Shown here piece after piece: positions 1 through 7,317 of a DNA stretch of 64,000 bases. The notes under the pieces were generated by a model. That model did no database searches, was not told the DNA's origin, and was given only the letters and a program-made list of their open reading frames with translations. Position 1 is the first letter of the stretch. Every line of letters starts with the position of its first letter. The DNA comes from Rhodovibrionaceae bacterium. GTDB taxonomy: Bacteria; Pseudomonadota; Alphaproteobacteria; Kiloniellales; DSM-21159. The DNA is taken from NCBI GenBank assembly GCA_028279885.1, contig JANQMX010000028.1, forward strand, positions 1 through 64,000, in the 5' to 3' direction. The position numbers were made by a program, and so were the translations under genes.

Positions 1-1
1 C

Positions 2-934
2 GCTATCTCGGACAGCTCCTTGGAACCATCCAACCTCAGGAATGCGCCAACTACTTCCAAAACGCTGGCTACGCTTCCGTCAAATTATGAAACGCTCTAT
101 CGGAAAAACATAGAAGCGGTGGGCAAGGCTTGGCGTGCCGCCGGCATGCCGTTCGAGCATATTCGCCTGCGTTTCGAGGAGCAGCCGGTCGATGGGCTTC
201 TGCATCTGCCTGCCGGGACGCCGCCTCGCGGCGGTTGGCCGCTGGTCTTGGCCATGAACGGACTCGACGTCTTCAAAGGCGAGTTCTTTTCTTTGCCCTA
301 TCTGTTGGCCGATCGGGGCATCGCCTTCTTCGCCCTGGACCTGATGGGCACCGGCACGCATGCCGCCTTCCGGCTCGTGCCCGAGAATGATCGGCTGGTG
401 AGCTTCTTCATGGACCAACTTAACGCACGCGACGACATCGATGGCCAAGCCCTCGGGTTCATGGGCGTCAGCTTCGCCGGCAACACCGCAGCACGCCTGG
501 CCTTCACCGAAGAGGCCCGACTAAGGGCAGTGGTCAACATGTGCGGGCCCATTCACAGCGTCTTCATGTCGGACGAAGAGGACATTGCCGACATTCTGCC
601 GATGTATGTGGAAGGCTTCAGAGATCGCAGCCACCTGGAGGAGGCCACGGACACCGAGCTGGAGGCACACCTCGGTGGCTTCTCCCTGCTCTTACAAGGC
701 CTGGTGGGCGAAGGACGCACGCCCTCCACTGTGCCGCTGCTTTCTATCAACGCCCGCAACGACCCTGTGGTGCCGACCTTTGACATGGAGCTGGCGGCCG
801 CGGCCTCGGTAGACGGTCAGGTGATCTACAGCGGCACTGATGACCACTGCCCACAGGACCGCTTCGCCGTCATGCCGGAGGTGACGCACTTCTTCGCGCG
901 GCATCTGATGATCAGCCCCTCTCAGCTGGACTGA
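2..934 (+). CDS. alpha/beta hydrolase, 5' end outside the window
   Basis: This is a cytoplasmic-looking alpha/beta hydrolase of the dienelactone-hydrolase/FrsA-like type. The substrate is unknown. Visible elements are the nucleophile elbow MGVSFAG (Ser), the acid in NARNDPVVP, and the His in GTDDHCPQDR, in the expected order. The elbow is G-x-S-x-A rather than the usual G-x-S-x-G. The frame is open to the first complete codon of the window, and the only early start inside is a TTG at position 20, so the real start probably lies upstream. The gene stands alone before a 209-bp gap. There is no signal peptide in the visible part. Family assignment is good; the specific function is not determinable. 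Confidence 0.8.
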   Translation, partial: AISDSSLEPSNLRNAPTTSKTLATLPSNYETLYRKNIEAVGKAWRAAGMPFEHIRLRFEEQPVDGLLHLPAGTPPRGGWPLVLAMNGLDVFKGEFFSLPYLLADRGIAFFALDLMGTGTHAAFRLVPENDRLVSFFMDQLNARDDIDGQALGFMGVSFAGNTAARLAFTEEARLRAVVNMCGPIHSVFMSDEEDIADILPMYVEGFRDRSHLEEATDTELEAHLGGFSLLLQGLVGEGRTPSTVPLLSINARNDPVVPTFDMELAAAASVDGQVIYSGTDDHCPQDRFAVMPEVTHFFARHLMISPSQLD

Positions 935-1143
935 CATATCGGACCCTAGCGGCTTCACAGCCGGGCAAGCACGAGCTTTCGCGGCAAATACACGCATGGA
1001 AACAGTGTATTAAAGGAAAATAACACCGCCTTCTGCGGCGACAATACGGCGCAACCTCCATCTGATCCAAATCAAAGTCCACATTCTGGAACGGGCCTTT
1101 TGTTGCAATGCAAAAAAGCTCGATAAACAAAGGACAATCAGAG

Positions 1144-2091
1144 ATGAGAGGACTGTTATTGGCCGCCTTGCCGGCGCTCGCCACAGCGGCCATGTTGGCT
1201 ATTGCTGCTCCCCACGGCAGCGCCCTTGCCGAGGAAGAGGAAGGCTTCAGTTTCCTAGGTCTCGATCTTAAGGGGTCGCTCGGCGAAGGGCGACATAGCC
1301 GCTACGTACCGCCGCTCACGAACCCCATCTTCAACGAAACCCCCTACATCACGACCGAGATCCGCCCCTTTTACTTCTACCATGCGATCCCGGATGACTT
1401 CGTGACCGACGGCGGCCACGCCAACCTGTTCGCGTTGCAGGCCCGTATCGCGCTGACCGAGCGTCTGGGTTTCATCGCCACCAAGGATGGCTACGCCGAC
1501 ATCCACTTCGACGACGTGCTTCCCGACGAAGATGGCTTCGCCAACATCGCGCTGGGCTTCAAGTATGCCTTCTTCTCGGATCCTGAAAGCGAGAGCATCG
1601 CGACGGCCGGCCTTCGCTATGAAATCCCCATAGGGGACTTGGAGACCGGAGGTATCGAACTGCAGGGCAACGGCGATGGCTTCCTGAATCCCTTTGTCAC
1701 CGGTGCCACAACCTTCGGCGATCTCGGGCTGCAGGCCAGCGTGGGCGCCAACCTGGCCCTCGACACGAATGAGGACACCTCGATCGTGCACTACTCCGTG
1801 CATGCCGACTACGAGGTTCTTCCCGGGCTCTTCCCGCTGATCGAGCTCAACGGTTTCACCGCCATCGACAACGCCGAGCGTTCGACCGGCGCACTGGGTC
1901 AGCTCGACGGTGTCGATGTCTTCAACTTCGGCAGCGAGAACCGGGACACCACGGTGACCATCGGCGGCGGCTTGCGCTACCGCTTCAACGACCACGTGAT
2001 GTTCGGTGCCGGTGGCGAGACACCGATCACTGACAAAGACAACACTGTTATGGACTACCGCGTCTACTTCGATTTAGTGCTGACGCTGTAG
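1144..2091 (+). CDS. outer-membrane beta-barrel protein (hypothetical)
   Basis: This 315-residue protein starts with a clear Sec signal peptide (hydrophobic run LLLAALPALATAAMLAIAA, then the cleavage-like GSALA before acidic EEEEG). The mature part is rich in alternating hydrophobic and polar beta strands with many aromatics (for example ITTEIRPFYFYHAI) and ends YRVYFDLVLTL, with a C-terminal strand typical of outer-membrane barrels. I chose the ATG at 1144 over an upstream ATG at 1108 because it begins the signal peptide and has an AGGA-type ribosome site about nine bases upstream. The gene is monocistronic and ends in a strong hairpin terminator shared with the convergent regulator. A channel or transport role is inference. 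Confidence 0.75.
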   Translation: MRGLLLAALPALATAAMLAIAAPHGSALAEEEEGFSFLGLDLKGSLGEGRHSRYVPPLTNPIFNETPYITTEIRPFYFYHAIPDDFVTDGGHANLFALQARIALTERLGFIATKDGYADIHFDDVLPDEDGFANIALGFKYAFFSDPESESIATAGLRYEIPIGDLETGGIELQGNGDGFLNPFVTGATTFGDLGLQASVGANLALDTNEDTSIVHYSVHADYEVLPGLFPLIELNGFTAIDNAERSTGALGQLDGVDVFNFGSENRDTTVTIGGGLRYRFNDHVMFGAGGETPITDKDNTVMDYRVYFDLVLTL

Positions 2092-2104
2092 TCCAAAGCT
2101 CATT

Positions 2105-2144
2105 GCGATCGGCCGGGCTTGCGAGCATGAGCCCGGCCGATTGC
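2105..2144. terminator. bidirectional hairpin terminator
   Basis: A 15-bp near-perfect inverted repeat (arms 2105-2119 and 2130-2144, one G-T wobble) with a 10-base loop lies between the convergent barrel-protein and regulator genes. On the plus strand it is followed by a short T-rich stretch. It can serve both genes. Confidence 0.8.
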
Positions 2145-2145
2145 T

Positions 2146-3552
2146 TTAGAGTACGAGCGCGCTGCGGTCGCTCTCTTCTTGCAATAGCTCGGCGATGATA
2201 GTGAGCCCCTGTTCCACCCGCGTCCGGCTGCTCTCGTGACTCAGGCAGAGGCGCACGGCATTCGGCCTCTTTGCCGGATCGACGGCGAAGGCGGCACCGG
2301 CTAAGAGCTTTACGCCCCTCGCCTCTGCCGCCATGCGGAAGACTTCCGGGTTCCAGCGGGCCGGCAAAGCCAGCCAGACATGGAAACCGTGCGGATCGGC
2401 CTGCAGGAGCTCGGTCGGTAGCCGCGCGCGCGCCAGAGCCTGACGTGCCGCCGCCTCTTCGCGCTGAAAAGTATTGAGACGTTCAGCCGTGCCGTCTTCT
2501 ATCCAGCGTGCCGCGATCTCGGCCATCAAAGGCGGCGGCATCCAACTCGACAAGCCGACTGCGGTCTGAGCCGCATGGGTCAGCGCGGCCGGCGCATGGA
2601 GGAATCCGATGCGCAAGCCGGGCGCCAGACTTTTGGAAACGCTGGTGACGTAGAGCGTCCGTTCCGGCGCAAAGCAGGCCAGCGGCAAGGGTCGTTTGGG
2701 AGGTAAGAAGCCAAAGACATCGTCTTCGATCAGCGTCAGGTCGTGCTTGCGGGCAACGGCAGCGACGGCGGCGCGGCGCTCAGCGTCCAGGGTCGCGGTG
2801 GTCGGCGTGTGCAGGGTCGGTAGACAATAGAGTGCTTTGGCCGCAACCCGGCCGCAGACGGCCTCCAACGCATTGGGGCAGAGCATCTCTTGGTCGCTTG
2901 CCAGAGGAACAACTTTCAGCCCCAAGCGCTGAGCCATGGCAGTGATGGGAGCATAAGTCAGTGGCTCGGTCAGCAGGACGTCGCCCGGTCTTGTACAGGC
3001 CATCAACGCGACCAACAGACCGTGCTGCGCGCCGCTGGTCAGCACAATGTCCTCAGCCCGCGCCGCAAGTCCGATCCGGCCAAGAATATCTGCAGCCGCC
3101 TTTGTGGAGCGCGCGGTTCCAGGGGCGAGTTCCCCCGGCACTTGGTAGTCGAGCAGAGACGCCAGATCGTCAGCGCCGGACAGCTCGGCCAAGGACCGGG
3201 CCAAGGCTTCGGCGGCCGGGCTGGGCGCTGGCAGATTGAGGGAGAAGTCGATGGGGCCGGCGTCGGGCCGGACTAAGGACGCTGACGGCAGTTCCGCAGT
3301 CAGCGCGCTGCCGTCCCGAACGTAGGTGCCACGCCCCACTTCACCCTTGAGGAAGCCGCGTTCCATGGCTTCGGCATAGGCTCGACTGACCGTCTGCAAG
3401 GAAACGCCCAGCAGGTAGGCCAGCTCCCGCTGAGGCGGCAGACGCGTGCCGCTCGGCAGGCGCCCGGCGGCCGCGTCTTCTCCGATCGCCTCGGCGATTT
3501 GCAGGTACTTGGGCCCGTCACAGCCGGCAAGGCTGGGTTGCCATATTGTCAT
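2146..3552 (-). CDS. MocR/PdxR-type transcriptional regulator (GntR wHTH + aminotransferase fold)
   Basis: The 468-residue protein has an N-terminal GntR winged helix (residues about 10-80, with LPPQRELAYLLGVSLQTVSR as recognition region) joined to a fold-type I aminotransferase domain. The PLP lysine is in SVSKSLAPGLRIGF (about K307), and an acidic EDDVFGF motif and a GAQHGLL region are also present. MocR proteins use PLP as an effector-sensing cofactor and usually regulate a divergent neighbour. Here the neighbour is an EamA transporter, the likely target. I chose the ATG at 3552 because the GntR domain begins right after it; the longer frame to 3597 would run into the promoter region. Confidence 0.9.
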   Translation of the reverse strand: MTIWQPSLAGCDGPKYLQIAEAIGEDAAAGRLPSGTRLPPQRELAYLLGVSLQTVSRAYAEAMERGFLKGEVGRGTYVRDGSALTAELPSASLVRPDAGPIDFSLNLPAPSPAAEALARSLAELSGADDLASLLDYQVPGELAPGTARSTKAAADILGRIGLAARAEDIVLTSGAQHGLLVALMACTRPGDVLLTEPLTYAPITAMAQRLGLKVVPLASDQEMLCPNALEAVCGRVAAKALYCLPTLHTPTTATLDAERRAAVAAVARKHDLTLIEDDVFGFLPPKRPLPLACFAPERTLYVTSVSKSLAPGLRIGFLHAPAALTHAAQTAVGLSSWMPPPLMAEIAARWIEDGTAERLNTFQREEAAARQALARARLPTELLQADPHGFHVWLALPARWNPEVFRMAAEARGVKLLAGAAFAVDPAKRPNAVRLCLSHESSRTRVEQGLTIIAELLQEESDRSALVL

Positions 3553-3598
3553 GAAACAATGTTCTGATTGATCACCTGAAATTGTCAAGGCAATCAAT
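3545..3598. promoter_or_regulatory. candidate operator region between regulator and transporter
   Basis: The 77-bp divergent gap contains two inverted repeats. ATTGT-N6-ACAAT (3545-3560) overlaps the regulator start codon, and ATTGAT-N20-ATCAAT (3567-3572 and 3593-3598) lies nearer the transporter. The placement fits autoregulation plus control of the transporter, but no consensus can be named from the sequence. Confidence 0.3.
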
Positions 3599-3629
3599 GC
3601 ATATTGCTATGATGAATGAAGGTTCAGCT

Positions 3630-4607
3630 ATGAGCGACAGCGTTCCACTCCGGCACAGCCGACCAGAGCTCGGCATCGCCTATGCCTTCGTCTGCCTCGG
3701 CATCCTCGGGACCATGCCGGTGATCGCCAACAGCCGCCCCGCAGACTTCGATGCACTGGGCTTCGCCTTCTGGCTTTCGCTCTGGCAGCTGCTCTTTTCC
3801 TTGCCCCTGGTCTTGCGGGAACTGGCTTCGCAAGACAAAGGCATCTTCTCTGCACACCTTTCCCCAGACATGAAGCGCCGCACCATCGCCATCATCCTGG
3901 CGACCGGCGTGATCTTCGGGCTCTCCACCTACGTCTACGTGCTGGCCGTCGAGAAGGCCGGCGCGGTGAGTGCCGCCATCGCCATCCAGGCCTACCCTCT
4001 CTTCGCCATCCTCTGGGAGACGATCTTCCTCAAGCGGCGCAAGAGCCCGCTGGAGCTCTTCTTCATCCTGATTCTGCTGACGGCCCTCACCTATCTCGCC
4101 ACCGGCGGCACCTGGCGCATCGAAGGCTTCTCCACCTGGTTCCTCTTCGCGCTGATCGTCCCCTTCCTATGGAGCGTCGCCCACGTCATCATCAAAGAGG
4201 TGCTGGACAGGACGCCGATCACACCCGCGCAAGTCACTTTCTTCCGCGTGCTGGTGTCAGTCGGCTTTCTCGGCATCATCGCGTTGGTCGTCGCGGGTCC
4301 GGGCCGCATGGCAACAGAGCTTTCCCGCTTCGACTTTCAGACCTTCGCCCTGATCATGGGCCTGGTCTATTACCTGGAACTCATTTTCTGGTTTTACGCC
4401 GTGCGTCACATCGACGTCTCCATGGCCAGCTCCATCTCCGCACCCTGGCCGGCGTTGACCTTGGTGCTTGCCATCCTGTTCCTCGGCGAGACGGTCGAGG
4501 CCTACCAGCTCATCGCCCTGGTTGGCGTCGTCGCCGGCATCTATGGCCTAATCTATGCCGCTGCCCGGAAGCGGCGCCGGGCGTTGCCTCAGGAAGCCGA
4601 TGGATAA
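3630..4607 (+). CDS. EamA/DMT-superfamily inner-membrane transporter
   Basis: This 325-residue polytopic protein has about ten hydrophobic segments and the two-fold EamA repeat. The first repeat ends around an AGAVSAAIAIQAYPLFAILW segment, and the second has SMASSISAPWPALTLVLAIL followed by the FLGETVE motif. The family exports or imports small metabolites such as amino acids; the substrate is unknown. The ATG at 3630 has GAAGG seven bases upstream, better than the earlier TTG or ATG codons in frame. It is divergently transcribed from the MocR-type regulator, which probably controls it. Confidence 0.88.
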   Translation: MSDSVPLRHSRPELGIAYAFVCLGILGTMPVIANSRPADFDALGFAFWLSLWQLLFSLPLVLRELASQDKGIFSAHLSPDMKRRTIAIILATGVIFGLSTYVYVLAVEKAGAVSAAIAIQAYPLFAILWETIFLKRRKSPLELFFILILLTALTYLATGGTWRIEGFSTWFLFALIVPFLWSVAHVIIKEVLDRTPITPAQVTFFRVLVSVGFLGIIALVVAGPGRMATELSRFDFQTFALIMGLVYYLELIFWFYAVRHIDVSMASSISAPWPALTLVLAILFLGETVEAYQLIALVGVVAGIYGLIYAAARKRRRALPQEADG

Positions 4608-4617
4608 GGCTCTAGCA

Positions 4618-4842
4618 CTATTCGCCAGGCGGAACCCAGCCAATACGGCGTTCGCAGACGCTCTTCGAATTGTAGCTCATGCACTGGCGCCATTGCCTTT
4701 CGAGGTTCGCGCGTTGCGCCTCAGAGCCGGGCAGCGCGACACGCACGTTGCTCTCCCCGGTCCTCTCATCAATCGTGATCTCGCATGCCGCCAGCAAGCC
4801 GAGCAAAGCCAGGGCACTAAGGCAGATGATTAAACGCTGCAT
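4618..4842 (-). CDS. small lipoprotein
   Basis: This 74-residue protein has a short positively charged start (MQR), a hydrophobic core (LIICLSALALLGLL) and a lipobox LLAAC, so a mature lipoprotein of about 55 residues is expected. The mature part carries two further cysteines (RQCMSY, SVCERR) that could form a disulfide. It is convergent with the EamA gene, with an 11-bp gap. No function is recognised. Confidence 0.7.
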   Translation of the reverse strand: MQRLIICLSALALLGLLAACEITIDERTGESNVRVALPGSEAQRANLERQWRQCMSYNSKSVCERRIGWVPPGE

Positions 4843-4922
4843 CGAATCTCCCCAACAACGCTGTCATTCTAACCGAGCATCAGAGGCAAGTTCCAGCGCC
4901 TTAGTGCATCCCTTCTGCGGCC

Positions 4923-5270
4923 CTAACGGCGACCGGCATAGAGCGCCGCGTCGAGAAAGGCCCAAAGACTGGCGCGCGCCGCAGCCGGCGAAAGGCGACT
5001 CGGGTTGACGGCCATGTCGTACCAGAAGCCCTCCAGCAGCACATGGAGCGCCTGCGCTACCGCTGGGAAGTGCTCTGGCCCGAAGACGAAGTAATCTGCC
5101 GGTCGGTGCATCAGGGCTTGAGGTCGCGCGGCTACCGCCAGGGCCGCTTCGTCAGCGACGAAGCCCAAAGCGTCATCTCCGAGCACGCCGTGCACAAGTT
5201 CCAGCTCCGCTACGCGGAGACGATGGGGTTGTAGGTCCTTCTTCCGAAGGATTGCAAAGGCGCGCTTCAC
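4923..5270 (-). CDS. small protein with a BetI/TetR-like C-terminal stretch, possibly a remnant
   Basis: The 115-codon frame begins with a GTG that overlaps the stop of the upstream cyclase gene (GTGA), suggesting translational coupling. The last 50 residues (LHVLLEGFWYDMAVNPSRLS, then SLWAFLDAAL) resemble the ligand-domain end of BetI-type TetR regulators, but there is no DNA-binding helix-turn-helix. It may be the tail of a decayed regulator or a real small gene. Coding status is uncertain. Confidence 0.4.
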   Translation of the reverse strand: MKRAFAILRKKDLQPHRLRVAELELVHGVLGDDALGFVADEAALAVAARPQALMHRPADYFVFGPEHFPAVAQALHVLLEGFWYDMAVNPSRLSPAAARASLWAFLDAALYAGRR

Positions 5271-6892
5271 GCCCCCAAAAGATAGGCCTCGATACCGCCG
5301 ATGCCTTTGAGAGCGACTTGGCCGCGGGGGGTAACCGGAGGGGGCTGGGAGCCGCCCAGGCTTAGAGCGTCGAGGGTGGCTTGGGAGAGCTGGATGCGGC
5401 CGGGCAGGCCGTGGGCCTCGAGCCGGCTGGCGATGTTCACCGTCTCTCCCCAGACGTCGTAGACGAAGCGGTATTGGCCGAGCAGGCCGGCGACCACGGG
5501 GCCGGTGTGGATGCCGATGCGGATCTCGAAGGGCCGCTCTTCGGGGTCAGCTTGGGTCACCGCCGCGAGCATGGCCTGACCAAGGGCCACGGTGCGCTCG
5601 GCGTGATCGTCGCTCGGCTCGGGCACACCGGCGGCGGCCATGTAGGCGTCGCCGATGGTCTTGATCTTCTCCACTCCGTGACGGGAGGCGAGACGGTCGA
5701 ACTCGCCAAAGATGCAGTCGAGTCGCTGGACCAACTCGACCGGCGAGGTCTGTGCGGCGACAGGGGTGAAGCCGACCAGGTCGGCGAAAAGGATGGTCAC
5801 CGAGTCGAAGCGGTCGGCGATGACGGTCTCACCGCCGTTGAGACGCGCCACGACCTGGCCAGGCAGGATAGCGTGGAGGAGAGCGTCGGCCCGCTCCTTC
5901 TCCGCCTCGATGCGGCGTTGGTATTGCCTCTCCCGGTCTGCCCAGCGCTTGCGCTCCAAACAAGCCTTCAAACGCGCCTGAAGCAGCACGTGGTTGAAGG
6001 GCTTGGCGAGATAGTCGTCGGCGCCGGCGGCGATGCAGCGGATGACCGCGTCCATCTCGGTGAGGCCCGAGATCATGATGACAGGGATGCGCGCCCAGTC
6101 GGGATTGGCCTTGAGCTTGGACAGCACCTCGATGCCGTTCATGTCGGGCATGAGGACGTCGAGCAGAATCACATCCATATCCACGGCGGCGAGGCAGTCG
6201 AGCGCTTCGGCCCCGGACTCCGCCAGGAGCACGGTATGCCCGTCACGGGTCAGCCGGCGGGACAGCAGGTCGCGGTTGCTGGCGATGTCGTCGACCACCA
6301 GGATTCGTCCAACCTGGCGTGCGGCCTCAGCCGCCTCCCCGTTCGCCATGGCGGCCAAGCTATGGGCCACGTCTTCGGCGGTGTGGGCAGCGGACTCAGA
6401 GGCCGCTTCGGCAAGGGAAAAGTCGACGATGGCGTCGATGCGCTCCAAGAGCACGCCGGCCTCGGCGCGGATGACGGCGACGTCGCTCTTCAGCGCCTCG
6501 TGCGGCAGCTCAGCCAGCTCTTCGGCAATCATCTCTGAATAGCCGATGATGGCGTTGAGCGGCGTGCGCAGGTCGTGGCGGAGCTTGGCGCTCAGATCGC
6601 CGCCGACCGTCTCCCCAGCAACGCCCTCCCCAACGACCTCCGGGCCAGCTTCGATGACCCGATCGAGCAGACGGTTGAGCATGCCTGCGGCCTGGCTGAT
6701 GCTCTCGAAGTATTCCAGCAGATCATCGAGGCCCAGCTCACGGGCCTGCTCCACGGCGAGATCCAGAAAGCCGAGAATGTCGCGCGCCGGACTACCCAGG
6801 TCCTGCGCCACGTAGGCAGCCAGGGCACGCTTGCGGAGCTCTTCCTCAGCCTTTGCGCCTGACCCTTCACTCTGTTCGGCGCCCTGTGTCAT
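5267..6892 (-). CDS. HisKA-like + receiver + class III adenylate cyclase
   Basis: This 541-residue cytoplasmic protein has three parts. Residues about 95-165 hold a HisKA-like dimerisation helix with an H-box ([18 protein letters not shown], His about 106) but no ATPase domain follows. Residues 195-310 are a receiver domain with phospho-acceptor Asp about 245 (ILLDVLMPDMNG) and the Lys in AKPF. Residues 360-540 are a class III cyclase with metal Asp in FADLVGF and KTIGDAYM, substrate-specifying Lys 411 and Asp 479 (YDVWGETVNIASR) and the catalytic Asn/Arg. The K/D pair points to ATP and hence cAMP. It is the last clear gene of the signalling operon and starts 23 bp after the CheY-like gene. 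Confidence 0.88.
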   Translation of the reverse strand: MTQGAEQSEGSGAKAEEELRKRALAAYVAQDLGSPARDILGFLDLAVEQARELGLDDLLEYFESISQAAGMLNRLLDRVIEAGPEVVGEGVAGETVGGDLSAKLRHDLRTPLNAIIGYSEMIAEELAELPHEALKSDVAVIRAEAGVLLERIDAIVDFSLAEAASESAAHTAEDVAHSLAAMANGEAAEAARQVGRILVVDDIASNRDLLSRRLTRDGHTVLLAESGAEALDCLAAVDMDVILLDVLMPDMNGIEVLSKLKANPDWARIPVIMISGLTEMDAVIRCIAAGADDYLAKPFNHVLLQARLKACLERKRWADRERQYQRRIEAEKERADALLHAILPGQVVARLNGGETVIADRFDSVTILFADLVGFTPVAAQTSPVELVQRLDCIFGEFDRLASRHGVEKIKTIGDAYMAAAGVPEPSDDHAERTVALGQAMLAAVTQADPEERPFEIRIGIHTGPVVAGLLGQYRFVYDVWGETVNIASRLEAHGLPGRIQLSQATLDALSLGGSQPPPVTPRGQVALKGIGGIEAYLLGA

Positions 6893-6915
6893 GCCTCACA
6901 CTGTCCCCATCCCTC

Positions 6916-7305
6916 TCACGACGAGCCAGCGCCGCCGCCATCGCTCCCAAGCAACGTCTCGATCTTGCCCAAGAGGCGCGGCAGATCTACAGGCTTGCTG
7001 TCATAGTCGTCGCAGCCCACTTCCAGAGCTCGTTCCCTGTCACTGTCCATGGCGTGGGCGGTCAACGCAATGATCGGTATGCCAGCGGTTTCCGGATCCG
7101 CCTTGAGGCGTCGCGTGGCTTCCCATCCGTCGATCACCGGCAGGCTCATGTCCATCAGCACCAGGTCCGGCCGCTCCGTCTGGGTCATGGAGACGGCGAG
7201 CCCACCGTCCTCCGCGATCAGCACCTCGAAGCCACGCCGGTTCAAGCGCCGCGAGAGCATGTCGCGGTTCATCTCGTTGTCCTCGACCAACAGAATACGT
7301 GCCAT
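6916..7305 (-). CDS. single-domain response regulator (CheY/DivK-like)
   Basis: A stand-alone 129-residue receiver domain. It has the acidic pocket VEDNEMNRD, phospho-acceptor Asp 52 (VLMDMSLPVIDG), Thr 82 in ALTAHAM and a SKPVDL lysine. There is no output domain, so it likely shuttles phosphate or acts by protein contact. It is 12 bp downstream of the hybrid kinase and 23 bp upstream of the cyclase, consistent with a relay from kinase to cyclase. Confidence 0.92.
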   Translation of the reverse strand: MARILLVEDNEMNRDMLSRRLNRRGFEVLIAEDGGLAVSMTQTERPDLVLMDMSLPVIDGWEATRRLKADPETAGIPIIALTAHAMDSDRERALEVGCDDYDSKPVDLPRLLGKIETLLGSDGGGAGSS

Positions 7306-7317
7306 CGTCTACTCAGC

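Noticed and set aside
5381..6538. 385-codon plus-strand frame opposite the cyclase gene
   Set aside because: Antisense shadow of a gene with clear catalytic motifs; its translation is His/Gly/Asp-rich with no domain.
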